A DNA stretch of 64,000 nucleotides, taken from positions 1 to 64,000 of the forward strand of contig NZ_CP099838.1 of assembly GCF_024134545.1 (NCBI RefSeq). Direction: 5' to 3'. This document shows, in pieces, positions 44,734 through 53,634 of the stretch (its first letter is position 1; each line of letters begins with the position of its first letter). Made by a program: the position numbers and the translations under genes. The notes below the pieces were generated by a model that worked only from the letters and a program-made list of their open reading frames with translations, made no database searches and was not told where the DNA came from. This DNA is from Nocardiopsis exhalans. GTDB lineage: Bacteria; Actinomycetota; Actinomycetes; Streptosporangiales; Streptosporangiaceae.

Positions 44734-45459
44734 TCAGCGTTTTGCGGCCGCGCGGCGGGCCTGGTTTCGACACGGCGGTGAGCAGTACCGGCGCTGGCGT
44801 CCCCGGTCGGCCGGCGGGAGCGGTTGGGTGCATCCGGGCCCGGCGCACGGGGTCGGGTGGGGTTGGGCGTCGGGGTGGGCGTTCTCGATCGCCTCGGCCA
44901 GGGTCACCAGGTGGAGGGCTTGGGGGTGGGTGGGATCGATGGCCAGGGCATCGCGCACGCTGCGACGCAGTTGGTCGGCCAGGGCGGACAGTCCCCACGT
45001 GCCGTCCAGGGGCGGCATGCGTTCGTCGGCCAGGGCCCGGCGCCGCTGGGGGGTGGTCCACGCGGGGTCGGCCAAGGTGCGCAGTTCCTGGAGCAGCTCG
45101 GCGGTGCGGGTGCGCAGGGCGGCGTGTTCCTCGATGGCCAGGGGGTTGATCTTGCCGAGGCGGTTCAGGGCCCGCGCGTTGCGCGCGGGGTCGGCCCTCA
45201 ACCGCTCGTGCTCGCGCGCCAGGGCCACCTGTCGGGCCAGGGGCGTGCGCTGGCGGGCCAGTTCCTGGACCAGGGCGATCGTGCGCTGGGCCGGGGCGAA
45301 CAGGGCCACGGTGGGGTCGGTCTCCAGCAGCTCCAGCAACTCCTGGAGGTCGGCGCGCTGGTCCTGTTCGTCGGGGCCCATGCGCTCCAGCTGATCACGC
45401 AGGGCTCGGCGGGTGTTCACCACGTCGGGGTGCTCGGCCAGCTCGGGTGGGGTGGTCAT
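44734..45459 (-). CDS. protein with C-terminal zinc finger (241 aa), after rep
   Basis: Helical and acidic first part (RRALRDQLERMGPDEQDQRA, LQELLELLETDPTVALF), more helices, and a final CAGPGCTQPLPPADRGRQRR then YCSPPCRNQARRAAAKR with four Cys, like the finger in the gene at 42956. The shared finger suggests both bind similar DNA or partners. It follows the replication initiator; GTG 45504 would overlap its stop by GTGA, but ATG 45459 has a GAGGAG site and is preferred. Confidence 0.7.
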   Translation of the reverse strand: MTTPPELAEHPDVVNTRRALRDQLERMGPDEQDQRADLQELLELLETDPTVALFAPAQRTIALVQELARQRTPLARQVALAREHERLRADPARNARALNRLGKINPLAIEEHAALRTRTAELLQELRTLADPAWTTPQRRRALADERMPPLDGTWGLSALADQLRRSVRDALAIDPTHPQALHLVTLAEAIENAHPDAQPHPTPCAGPGCTQPLPPADRGRQRRYCSPPCRNQARRAAAKR

Positions 45460-45500
45460 GGTGGTGTGCTCCTCGGGATCGGCGGCCGCGGTGGTGGGAC

Positions 45501-47405
45501 TCACGCGGCGGCTGCCAGGGCCTGGGCGCGGGCTGCGGCGTGGTCGGGGCGTCCATCTGGGGTGCGGGGGTAGGGGGTGCGGCGGCGTCCGGTCATCTGG
45601 ATCAGGGAGCCGCGGGGCGCGCGCAGGACCTCGACCTCAGCAACCCATGCGGCCCACACCCGGCGCTCGTGTTCGTAGTGGGCCATGCGCCGGGCGCGGG
45701 TGCCCTCGACGTCCAAGGCTCGGGCCACGTCGTCGTAGCGCTCGGGGAGTGTGCGCAGGTGGCTGGTAGTGGGATTGGTGGCCACCAGGTTCCAGGATGC
45801 GAGTGTGCGCAGGTGGCGGGCGATAGTGTCCGGGGTGTAGCCGGTGCGCCGGGTCAGAAATTCTACGTCGTAAGGGTGGGTGTTCTTCGGGGTCTCCTCC
45901 ACCGCGGCCGCGGTGGCTTCCACGTGGCGGCCGAGCCCTCCCGTGCCTTGTGGGCGCGGTGCGGTCCATACGTCGTGCGCGGCGTGGTCGGAGCGTGCGC
46001 GCATGCGGGTTAGCAGGGCCTCGCGGGTCAGGTCCGGGGGGCAGTCCGCAGGCGCTGGGGTCGCTTGTGTCCCACCCTGCACACTGGGAACTTCACGCAC
46101 CTGCTGCACAGCCCATTCGGTGGCCGGAACGATCCGGTAGGTGTGGGCGCGTCGACCCTCGCCCTCCTCGATGAGGATGAGGCGGCCGTCCATCACCAGA
46201 CGCCCGAGCGCGCGGGCCGCGGTGGAATGGACCATCCCGGTGGCGTCGGCCAGACGGCGGCCGTCGACCTCGACCGTGTCCGTGAGCGCCTCCAGCGCCA
46301 GCTGGGCCACATGGTGGACCGCCTTGCGGTCGCTGGCCCCAGACTGGGAACGCCACCAGTGCCCGAACTCGGCGGTGGCCGCAGCCACCTGCTCGATACT
46401 CCACACCATCTCGACCAGCGCGCACACCTGCGGCGTGTCCTGGGTGCGCTGCTCCCTGCGGGGCAGACGGGCCGCGTAGGCGACCTGACGGCGCCACTGG
46501 CGGTCCAACACCGCGTGCTGGGCGGCCTCGGTACGCGGGCGCCGCCCGAACTCCGTGGCCTGGCTGCGCACGTGCGCCCACCCGGGCGCGTCCGGACGCC
46601 GCGCGTATGCGGTCCGTACGTCGGCGAGGCTCCAGCGGGACAGCGCCAACCCAGTGAGGATCCGCGCCAGGTGCGCGGAGGCGTCCGCCTCGGGGGCCTG
46701 GGCGAGCAGCTCGCGGGTGACCTGCGACATCTCCCGGCGTCGGCCGACCAGCCGCACCGCCTCGGTATCGATGATCCCGCCCGAACCGGCGGCCGTCTCC
46801 TGGTCCTCCTCGACGGGCACCGGGCCGAGGGCCTCCGCGAACCGCTCCAGGCGCTCCAGGGTGTTGGGGGCGGCGTCGGCGTAGGCGGCGGCCGCGACCG
46901 GGTCGCGGGGCTCGATCAGCCGCGAGTACCCGCCCGACCGGTGCGGGGCACCCGGCGGACGCACACACCCCATCTTCGGGTTGGTCAGCGGGGACTTGTC
47001 CACGCTCGAGCACCGGTGCTTGGCCGCATGCGCGATGCGCGCCACCAGGGACGCCGGGGCTCCAGCCGCTCGCGGGTCGTTGACCGGTACCCACAGGTGG
47101 AGACCCCCGGCCGAACCTGAGGCGGCCACCAGGTAGGCCAAACCAGCGTCGTCCAGGTACTCGGCGAGGAACGCCGCATCGGTGCGCACCTGCTCCGCGC
47201 CGACGGCCTTGGCGTCCAAGTCGAACACCACGAACTTGAAGCGGCCGCGCCTGTCCGCGAGGTAGATGGCGTACGGGCCCTGTGGCGGGGCCGCGGTGAC
47301 GCGCACCTCGTCGTCGTAGGAGTGCGCCCACGCACCGGACTCGGTGCGCACGTCACACCGCACGCGACCACGCGGAGCGTGCCAGCGGGTGAACTCCTCC
47401 CACAC
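45501..47405 (-). CDS. replication initiator with primase-polymerase-like core
   Basis: About 634 aa from GTG 47405 (frame open to 47687). N-terminal catalytic signature of archaeo-eukaryotic primase-polymerases: FKFVVFDLDAK with DxD at about 61-65, and SGSAGGLHLWVPV at about 96-108, as found in replication proteins of actinomycete plasmids. Two later helix-turn-helix units (DATGMVHSTAARALGRLVMD, RRTGYTPDTIARHLRTLASW) may bind the origin. The frame 5' of 47405 has poor coding bias, no ATG, and contains iteron-like repeats; GTG 47405 lacks a clear ribosome binding site, so the N-terminus is uncertain. It should start plasmid replication by primer synthesis. Confidence 0.76.
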   Translation of the reverse strand: MWEEFTRWHAPRGRVRCDVRTESGAWAHSYDDEVRVTAAPPQGPYAIYLADRRGRFKFVVFDLDAKAVGAEQVRTDAAFLAEYLDDAGLAYLVAASGSAGGLHLWVPVNDPRAAGAPASLVARIAHAAKHRCSSVDKSPLTNPKMGCVRPPGAPHRSGGYSRLIEPRDPVAAAAYADAAPNTLERLERFAEALGPVPVEEDQETAAGSGGIIDTEAVRLVGRRREMSQVTRELLAQAPEADASAHLARILTGLALSRWSLADVRTAYARRPDAPGWAHVRSQATEFGRRPRTEAAQHAVLDRQWRRQVAYAARLPRREQRTQDTPQVCALVEMVWSIEQVAAATAEFGHWWRSQSGASDRKAVHHVAQLALEALTDTVEVDGRRLADATGMVHSTAARALGRLVMDGRLILIEEGEGRRAHTYRIVPATEWAVQQVREVPSVQGGTQATPAPADCPPDLTREALLTRMRARSDHAAHDVWTAPRPQGTGGLGRHVEATAAAVEETPKNTHPYDVEFLTRRTGYTPDTIARHLRTLASWNLVATNPTTSHLRTLPERYDDVARALDVEGTRARRMAHYEHERRVWAAWVAEVEVLRAPRGSLIQMTGRRRTPYPRTPDGRPDHAAARAQALAAAA

Positions 47406-47801
47406 CTGCTCGGCGCGGGCGTCGGCATCGGGGGACAGGTCCGGCCTGGAGACGTCTGTACGCCGCTGTACACGCTTCTCCTGCCCGGTTTCCGGGCATA
47501 CTCGGCCAGACCCGGGGGCGTCATGTATGATCGGCTCCGTTGGGTACTTGTTTTGGGTACTACACGCCGAAGGCCCCGCCCGGTGAGGGAAGGCGAAACG
47601 GCAGAGGCGGACCGCTGCAAACGGCCCCCTCGGCGCAGACCGGCCTGCAAACCGGACTGCGGTGGTGAACAGCTGCAAACTGCTCACCTGGGTTTAGTTG
47701 TGTGAATCTATGAATCAGAGATCGCTGGCTGTGGCAGGCGACGCGGTCTCTACTTCAATCTCGTGGCTTAGGCCCGGTCTCCGACCGGGCCTCACGTGTG
47801 T
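47406..47801. other. rep upstream region, candidate replication origin
   Basis: Contains three CTGCAAA repeats (47615, 47645, 47673), about 30 and 28 bp apart, close to whole helical turns, and a doubled GGGTACT at about 47543-47560. These are plausible initiator binding sites and the origin. An AT-rich element follows at about 47693-47760. The left part could encode an extended initiator N-terminus instead. Confidence 0.55.
47770..47792. terminator. hairpin terminator after the 75-aa gene
   Basis: AGGCCCGGTC-TCC-GACCGGGCCT, perfect 10-bp stem, 10 nt past the stop at 47802. Confidence 0.85.
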
Positions 47802-48029
47802 CTAGGCACTCATCAGTTGCTCTTCCTCGTCGTCCATGAAGGACTTGACGTTTTCCTCGACCAGTTGGTCCAGGTACTCCTGTACAGAGACGCCTTTGGC
47901 TTCCGCAGCCTTCTCCAGGGCCGTGTTCACCTTGGTCTTGAACCGGAGTAGACGCGGGTGGCGCGGGCCTTTGTTGGGGCGCCCGCCCTTCCTGGTAGGG
48001 CGATCACCCGTGTTGCCGGATGTGCTCAT
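47802..48029 (-). CDS. small ribbon-helix-helix/CopG-like protein (75 aa)
   Basis: Basic N-terminus (RPTRKGGRPNKGPRHPRLLR), then a strand plus helix (LRFKTKVNTALEKAAEAKGV) and a second helix (SVQEYLDQLVEENVKSFMDD) with an acidic tail. The order fits a ribbon-helix-helix regulator, typical of copy-control proteins and antitoxins; its place beside the replication initiator suggests copy control. ATG 48029; ATG 48059 is possible but adds ten residues that overlap a CTGATATCAG palindrome region. Confidence 0.72.
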   Translation of the reverse strand: MSTSGNTGDRPTRKGGRPNKGPRHPRLLRFKTKVNTALEKAAEAKGVSVQEYLDQLVEENVKSFMDDEEEQLMSA

Positions 48030-48428
48030 GACCCCATTCCTATCAGATATCAGAAACACGTGGGGTCGCTTTCCGGCGTGTCAGGGGAACTTTCGTGGTG
48101 ACCGATTCCGGCCATGGGCGATGTGTGCCCCCATGTCCGCTTTTCCCTGCCATCCCTGCTAGCGTCCTCGCCAGGCGTTCAAAACAGGCCACCCGACCAC
48201 ACCATAGTCACTCTCCGGAGTCGTACGATGGCAGATAATGGGGGGGCCGAAACCCGTTAGGATCGTCCCATGAATCTACGGAGGTGCACGTGCACGCGCT
48301 CGTGACGACGAACGTGCTCGGCACGATGAGCTTAGGTCGCGGGACTACCCGGCCTTGAAGCTGGCACCGCCGCCTGTTCTCCTGCGCCCCCTCCCCGCGT
48401 TCCCCTATCTCCCAGAATCGATCCATCC
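48030..48428. other. 399-nt divergent gap before the secretion genes
   Basis: Contains TCTGATATCTGATA repeats just before 48029 and, further right, a perfect GTGCACGTGCAC palindrome at 48284-48295. Two short frames occur there, ATG 48270 (11 codons) and GTG 48290 after GGAGG (22 codons); either could be a leader peptide. Transcription of the secretion genes must start here. Confidence 0.5.
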
Positions 48429-48716
48429 ATGCTCTCTGCTGTCGGCGCGCTCGACCTGGGGCCTGTGCTCCTCCTGGCCGATGCCAACGCCCCCGATACC
48501 GGGGGCCTCGCGGACTTCCTGCGCGGCTTCTTCGGTCCGCTCTTCCTCGTCATCGTGTCCATCGTGGCGATCTTCTTCCTGTTCACCAAGGAGGTCACCC
48601 GGTTCGCTCAGTTCATCATCCTGGCGATCTTCATCGGGATCGTCTTCTACGTCCCCGGCATCATCGAGGTCATCGCCGTGGCCATCGCCCGAGCGATGGG
48701 CGTATCGACGGAGTAG
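48429..48716 (+). CDS. two-TM small membrane protein (TcpD/VirB2-like candidate)
   Basis: 95 aa. After an N-terminal hydrophobic LGPVLLLADANAP, two membrane segments: FLVIVSIVAIFFLFTKEVTR and FAQFIILAIFIGIVFYVPGI, joined by a short charged loop, then a C-terminal amphipathic helix. Small two-TM proteins at the head of Gram-positive conjugation operons (TcpD-like, or VirB2-type subunits) have this layout. First gene of the rightward secretion cluster. Confidence 0.68.
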   Translation: MLSAVGALDLGPVLLLADANAPDTGGLADFLRGFFGPLFLVIVSIVAIFFLFTKEVTRFAQFIILAIFIGIVFYVPGIIEVIAVAIARAMGVSTE

Positions 48717-48761
48717 GCGCACCTGCCGCCATCTGAAACTCACTGCAAGGGGGGATCTACT

Positions 48762-50228
48762 GTGAGTAGTAGCTACAACGGGGCGAACAACTTGGATCTG
48801 CCGTCCTCGGACGAACTGATTCCGGGAGGCAGCAACATGACCTGGCCTGGGGGACGGGTGCCGGGCAACGCTCCACCACGAACGTCCCTTACGCCGCCGG
48901 CCGCGGAGTCTCGCACTGAACCGACACCTCCAGAGCCCAAGGTGGAGCCCGAACCTGAGGTGGAGAGGCAGAAAGCACCTTCGTCTGACGATGCTCCGCC
49001 GGTCCCGGGCATTCCGGCTTACAGTCCGCCGTCGGAACCTCCGCCTGCCGCTGCTGTCGGGGAGCCTGGTGCTGAGGACCATGTGGACCTGTGGGCCGAG
49101 CCGCTGCCGAACCAGGACCAGGACCCGGCAGAGGCCGTCTTCCCTCCGCTGTTTCCTGCTGCCGAAACGGATGGGGGCACCCGTTCCCCAGATTCCCCTC
49201 CCGACGGATCCATTCCGGGAGATCAGCAGGTCCGTGCCTTCTTCCTAGGTGAACCCCCTACACCTGCTGCGCCCCCGGCTCCGGAGACATCGGCGGACCT
49301 GACCACTGAACGGCTGATGCGCTCGCGCGCATCCGCGAACGTCCCCCGCTCCGGCTGGCGCCAGTGGACCTACCGCCTGACCCGGGGCCGGATCAACCCC
49401 GGTGAGTCCCGGATCGAGCAGTGGAGGCGCACCCGACGCGCGGCCGCGACCACGCACCTGCGGGGGCACCGGCGCATCGCGGTGCTGTGCATCAAGGGCG
49501 GCGTGGGCAAAACCACCATCGCGTTCCTACTGGGTGCGGTGTTGGCACAGCTGCGCGGGGACCGGGTGATCGCGGTCGACGCCAACTCCGACCAGGGCAC
49601 CCTGGCGGGGAGGCTGCGAACAGAGACCTCCAAAACCATCCAAGACCTGCTGAGGGCCCCTGAGGCACGCGGATACTTCGACGTGCGGGGCTACACCTCA
49701 CAGGCTCCCAGCCGCCTGGAGGTCCTGGCGTCGAACGAGGATCCCGAAGTCACTGACGCGTTCTCGGCGTCCGACTTTCAGCGTGTCACAAACATTCTGG
49801 AACGATACTACTCGATCTGCATCTCGGATTGCGGAACGGGAATCCTGCACGACGTGATCCGGGGCAAGGGTGGAGTTCTCGACCGCACGGATCAGCTGAT
49901 CGTGGTCTCCAACACTTCGGTGAATGGCGCTAAGAAGGCGTCTGAGACCATGGACTGGCTGGAGGAGAACGGTTATAAGGAATTGGTTCGTAATTCCATT
50001 TCCGTGATCAACCGGGTGGGCGAGAAGGTTGATAAGAAGATCGACATGCGGCAGGTACTGGCGCACTTCCGGTCGCGTTCGCGGGCCGTGGTCCAGGTGC
50101 CGGTGGATGACCACCTCGCTGAGGACAGCGCGATCGACATGGCCCAGCTCGGCCCTGCGACTCAGGATGCGCTTCTGGAACTGGCCGCGCTCGTAGGCGC
50201 CGAGTTCAGCAAGCAGCCCACCAGCTAG
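48762..50228 (+). CDS. MinD/ParA-like ATPase with Pro-rich N-terminus (488 aa)
   Basis: Residues 1-215 are Pro/Glu-rich and disordered. The C-terminal half is a MinD/ParA-like ATPase: Walker A CIKGGVGKTTIAF at about 243-255, VIAVDANSDQGTLAGRL, CISDCGTGILHDVI and a later IVVSNTSVNGAKKA. Similar Pro-rich MinD-like proteins accompany actinomycete type VII and conjugation loci, where they may position machinery at the membrane. GTG 48762 follows AAGGGGGG. The gene lies between the two-TM protein and the VirB6-like protein, so it is part of the secretion operon. Confidence 0.78.
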   Translation: MSSSYNGANNLDLPSSDELIPGGSNMTWPGGRVPGNAPPRTSLTPPAAESRTEPTPPEPKVEPEPEVERQKAPSSDDAPPVPGIPAYSPPSEPPPAAAVGEPGAEDHVDLWAEPLPNQDQDPAEAVFPPLFPAAETDGGTRSPDSPPDGSIPGDQQVRAFFLGEPPTPAAPPAPETSADLTTERLMRSRASANVPRSGWRQWTYRLTRGRINPGESRIEQWRRTRRAAATTHLRGHRRIAVLCIKGGVGKTTIAFLLGAVLAQLRGDRVIAVDANSDQGTLAGRLRTETSKTIQDLLRAPEARGYFDVRGYTSQAPSRLEVLASNEDPEVTDAFSASDFQRVTNILERYYSICISDCGTGILHDVIRGKGGVLDRTDQLIVVSNTSVNGAKKASETMDWLEENGYKELVRNSISVINRVGEKVDKKIDMRQVLAHFRSRSRAVVQVPVDDHLAEDSAIDMAQLGPATQDALLELAALVGAEFSKQPTS

Positions 50229-50324
50229 GACAAGGCCACCACCCACCACGTGTTCCCCGCACGTGTGCGGGCCGCCCCGGGACCGCTCAGGTTCCGGGGT
50301 TTCTCGCGGAAAGGATCAACCCCC

Positions 50325-52421
50325 ATGCGGCAGAGTCGTTCCCCTCAGCGGCGAGGCCCTCGCCTGGTGTTGACTTTGATGCTCTTGGTGGCCGGCCTGC
50401 TGCTCGTTCCGAGTTCGGCGTCAGCCCTGAGTTGGTGCGAGGAAAAGCTCGCCCCGGAACCCAAGGTCACCGGCCAGGGCGTTGATTCTGTCCTCAATGA
50501 TCAGGACGTGATCGACCGCGGTGACGTCAAGGGGCTGTATGAGAATTACTTGATGTCAGGCACGACGTGGTTTGTCATTGTCGACTCCAAAGACTGCTTC
50601 GATGAGCAGCGGACGCAGGGTTGGCCTTTCCTCTACAACATTTTGTGGGGGGCGGCGCGCGGTATCGATATGGCCGCTATCGAGGCGCTGCGTTTTGCGG
50701 TGGACACCCCCATGGATGCGTTGGAGGAGGTGGTGGTGGATGTGGTCGAACAGATGCGCGATGCGATCTGGCGGCCGCTGCTTCCGGCCATGACAATCCT
50801 GGGCGCCGTCACCTTGGCGTGGTGGGGGATGGTGCGCAAACGCGCCACGTTGACGTTTGAGGGTGCGATCTGGATGATCGCGGCCACCACGCTGGGGTTG
50901 TGGGTGCTCATGGCCCCGGGCGCCTTCATGAAGTTGGTGAACACCGTCGTCACCACTGGTGATGAGGTGATGTCGGCGGCGGTGACCAACGTGACCGGGG
51001 ACGGTACGGATGGGCGGTGCATCCCCGGTTCCCCCGAGATCACACGCGCCGTCAATGAGGACTACACCGAGTTCGTGGCCCGCCAGCAGAGCGAGTACGT
51101 GTGGGAATCGCTGGTGTGCCGGACATGGCTCGTCGGGACGTTCGGCTCGGGGCCCTCGGCCGAAGCACTGGCCGGCGACCACGCCCGGGACCTCATCGCA
51201 GCCCAGGCCCTGACCCGTACCGAGTCGATGTCGGTGGGGCTCAACACCGACGAGGACGGCACTGATGAGTACTACGACACCCTCGCATCGGAGAAGAAAG
51301 CCGATTTCCAAACGATCTCCGGGGAGATCGAGGACGCCCACACCCCCACCTGGAACATGTTCCGGGGCGCGGAAGGCGGGGATCGGACCATGGCCGCGCT
51401 GGTGGGGTTGGTCGCTGCACTGACCGGTGGCCTGTTGATCCTGGCGGCCGCTGTGGGCCTGCTGATCTGCAAGCTCGGCGTCATCCTGCTGATGCTCACC
51501 TCCCCGCTCTTCTTCCTGATGGGCATCCATCCTGGGCGTGGGCGCACGGTCCTGCTGCGCTGGTGGGAGTTGTTGGTGGGGCTGGTCATCAAACAGTGGA
51601 TGTGGATGGCCATGGTGCTCTTGTTGGTGTTGACGTTGAACACGATCATCTCCACCGTGCGCCCCTATGGCCTGGCGCTCGTGCTCATGGTCGCGCTGGT
51701 CGCAGCGGTGCTGAAGTTCAAGGATCCGCTGTGGGGCACGCTCACGCACGTGTCGTTCTCCGGCGATAACGCTCCTTCGCAGGGGGGCGGCTACTCCATG
51801 ACCAAGGACAGGATGCAGCGGGCCGCCATCGGCGCGGTCAAGGGCGCGGTCAAGGCTCCGTGGGCCGTGGGCGCGGGAGCCGCCACAGGTGCGTTCCGCG
51901 CGGCGGTGTCCAACCCCGCTAAGCGGGAGGTGGCGGCCCGGCGCGCGGTCAACCATCAGAACAGGGTGGAGGAGATCCGCGCGGACGATGCGCAGGCGCT
52001 GGAGCGGGGCCAGCAGCGCAACCGGGAGCGTGCCGGGCAGGTGGCGGGAGCCCCCGACGGGGGTGCCGGGAGCGGTGCAGGTGCAGGGGGAGGTGCTGGA
52101 CAGAACGCACCAGACCGGCGCCAAGGCCGGGTTCCCCGCGAGTGGGTGCGTCAGGGGGGTGGGGCGTCTCGACCGACTGCCCGCCGCAACCGCACCTCGC
52201 CGCGGCGTAGTGCTCAGGCGCCGAGCCGCCAGCAGCCGACCTACCTGGAGGTGTTGCGAGGACAGGCGGGCCATGGGGTGGGGGGTAACCGGCAGCCGGA
52301 CCAGGCTCCGCGCAAGCGGCCGGCGCCTGCGGCACCGGCGACCCCCAAGCGCATCCCGCGTAACCTGCGCCGGTCTACGCGGGCACAGCAGCGCCGTAGG
52401 GGTACGGGCGGGGGTGCGTGA
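50325..52421 (+). CDS. polytopic VirB6/TrbL-like channel protein (698 aa)
   Basis: Signal-like start (RGPRLVLTLMLLVAGLLLVP), then several membrane segments: LLPAMTILGAVTLAWWGMV, AIWMIAATTLGLWVLMAPGA, MAALVGLVAALTGGLLILAA, ICKLGVILLMLTSPLFFLMG, WMWMAMVLLLVLTLNTIIST and others. The last 200 residues are basic, Arg/Pro-rich and cytosolic (ANHQNRVEEIRADDAQAL-like, then many RR and Q). This matches TrbL/VirB6-type inner-membrane channel proteins of conjugation systems. ATG 50325 has GGAAAGGATC upstream. The stop overlaps the next ATG (TGATG). Confidence 0.8.
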   Translation: MRQSRSPQRRGPRLVLTLMLLVAGLLLVPSSASALSWCEEKLAPEPKVTGQGVDSVLNDQDVIDRGDVKGLYENYLMSGTTWFVIVDSKDCFDEQRTQGWPFLYNILWGAARGIDMAAIEALRFAVDTPMDALEEVVVDVVEQMRDAIWRPLLPAMTILGAVTLAWWGMVRKRATLTFEGAIWMIAATTLGLWVLMAPGAFMKLVNTVVTTGDEVMSAAVTNVTGDGTDGRCIPGSPEITRAVNEDYTEFVARQQSEYVWESLVCRTWLVGTFGSGPSAEALAGDHARDLIAAQALTRTESMSVGLNTDEDGTDEYYDTLASEKKADFQTISGEIEDAHTPTWNMFRGAEGGDRTMAALVGLVAALTGGLLILAAAVGLLICKLGVILLMLTSPLFFLMGIHPGRGRTVLLRWWELLVGLVIKQWMWMAMVLLLVLTLNTIISTVRPYGLALVLMVALVAAVLKFKDPLWGTLTHVSFSGDNAPSQGGGYSMTKDRMQRAAIGAVKGAVKAPWAVGAGAATGAFRAAVSNPAKREVAARRAVNHQNRVEEIRADDAQALERGQQRNRERAGQVAGAPDGGAGSGAGAGGGAGQNAPDRRQGRVPREWVRQGGGASRPTARRNRTSPRRSAQAPSRQQPTYLEVLRGQAGHGVGGNRQPDQAPRKRPAPAAPATPKRIPRNLRRSTRAQQRRRGTGGGA

Positions 52422-53590
52422 TGGGGGCCAAAGGGGGTCTGGCCGGGGTCGGCGTCGGGCTCGGGGCGTGCGTGCTCGCGTTGGCGGTGGCCGCGCAGCA
52501 GCTCACCGCGATGACCTATCTCCAGGGCGGGGGCGGTTCGCAAGCCTGCTCGGAGGGGAGCACCCAACCGTCCGGGTCAGTCGAACAGGCCAGCGTGAGC
52601 ACGGTGGCTACGGACGAGATTCCATCCGACATGCTGGAGATCTACCAGGATGTGGCCGAGGCATGGGGCATGGACTGGGCTTTGCTGGCAGCGGTCGGGT
52701 TTAAGGAAAGCACGCACAATACCAATCGTGCCGTAGATACGGAAAACGGTGCTGGCGCATTGGGGCCGATGCAATTTATCCCTGCGGCCTGGGAACATCA
52801 TGGTTTGTACTACGGGGACAAAACTGGGGAGAAGGGAAAGCCTCCTCTCAAAGAGCGCTTGGACCCCAAGCACTCCGTGTGGAGCGCAGCGCATAAACTC
52901 ACCGACCAGGGTGTGAACACTAACCCTGAAAAGGCACTGGTCCGGTATTACGGGGCCGATGTGGACGGGTATGTTCCCACGGCCATGGCCAAAGCTAATC
53001 AGTACCGGGACGGGGATTTCACCGCCGGTACCGGCGGTGAGGTCATTATGGCTACCGTGGAGTGCCCTGAGAACACCGGCATCTCCGGTCAGGCTCCGGC
53101 CTACGCCGTCGGTGACCTGAGCGGCCAGCTACATTTGGAGCCCTGCATCCTGGATGATCCGCCGTTCGGGCCGGGCAACATCACGCCGCTCACCTGCGCG
53201 GGTCACAGGGCGATCGTGGACAACTTCCGGCCACGGTTGGACCACGGCGGAAACTGTAAACGTTCCAAAAATGACGGTGGTCAGCATTTCACAGGCCAAG
53301 CCTGTGATTACATGACATCGAAAGGGGGGACTTTTTCATCAGGGGATGCCCAACGCCTGGGTGATATGATCACTGAGTACGTCATGAACAATCACTCCGA
53401 GCTTGGCGTGCGATACATCATCTGGTATCAGTCCATTTGGCACCCCAATCGCACCAGCTGCGACGGAGGGCGAACCTCCTACAGTGCCAATGTTTCCAAT
53501 TTGTCATTTGGTATCTGGTGTGGGATGAACGACCGTGGTTCCATTACTGAGAACCATTATGATCATGTCCACGTGTCGTTCATCGACTAA
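52421..53590 (+). CDS. bifunctional lytic transglycosylase and M15-like wall hydrolase
   Basis: 389 aa. One N-terminal hydrophobic segment (VGVGLGACVLALAVAAQQLT), a soluble-lytic-transglycosylase domain with FKESTH near residue 94 (catalytic Glu) and ENGAGALGPMQFIPAAWEHH, then a C-terminal zinc D,D-peptidase-like domain: HFTGQACDYM at about 288-297 and YDHVHVSF at about 380-388. VirB1-like enzymes open peptidoglycan locally so the transfer channel can cross the wall; two cutting activities are well suited to a Gram-positive wall. GC is visibly lower than the neighbours. ATG 52421 (GTG 52418 possible). Confidence 0.85.
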   Translation: MGAKGGLAGVGVGLGACVLALAVAAQQLTAMTYLQGGGGSQACSEGSTQPSGSVEQASVSTVATDEIPSDMLEIYQDVAEAWGMDWALLAAVGFKESTHNTNRAVDTENGAGALGPMQFIPAAWEHHGLYYGDKTGEKGKPPLKERLDPKHSVWSAAHKLTDQGVNTNPEKALVRYYGADVDGYVPTAMAKANQYRDGDFTAGTGGEVIMATVECPENTGISGQAPAYAVGDLSGQLHLEPCILDDPPFGPGNITPLTCAGHRAIVDNFRPRLDHGGNCKRSKNDGGQHFTGQACDYMTSKGGTFSSGDAQRLGDMITEYVMNNHSELGVRYIIWYQSIWHPNRTSCDGGRTSYSANVSNLSFGIWCGMNDRGSITENHYDHVHVSFID

Positions 53591-53601
53591 CCGTGCGTAT
53601 T

Positions 53602-53632
53602 GCATCAGATGCGAGATTCCCGCATCTGATGC
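53602..53632. terminator. hairpin terminator
   Basis: GCATCAGATGCG-AGATTCC-CGCATCTGATGC, perfect 12-bp stem, between the converging hydrolase gene and the gene ending at 53635. Confidence 0.85.
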
Positions 53633-53634
53633 GA

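Noticed and set aside
47406..47687. Extended N-terminus of the replication initiator
   Set aside because: Poor third-position bias, no ATG, and repeats resembling binding sites. Kept only as an alternative.
48290..48358. 22-codon frame after GGAGG before the secretion genes
   Set aside because: Possible leader peptide but only a ribosome binding site supports it, so it is mentioned within the gap entry instead.
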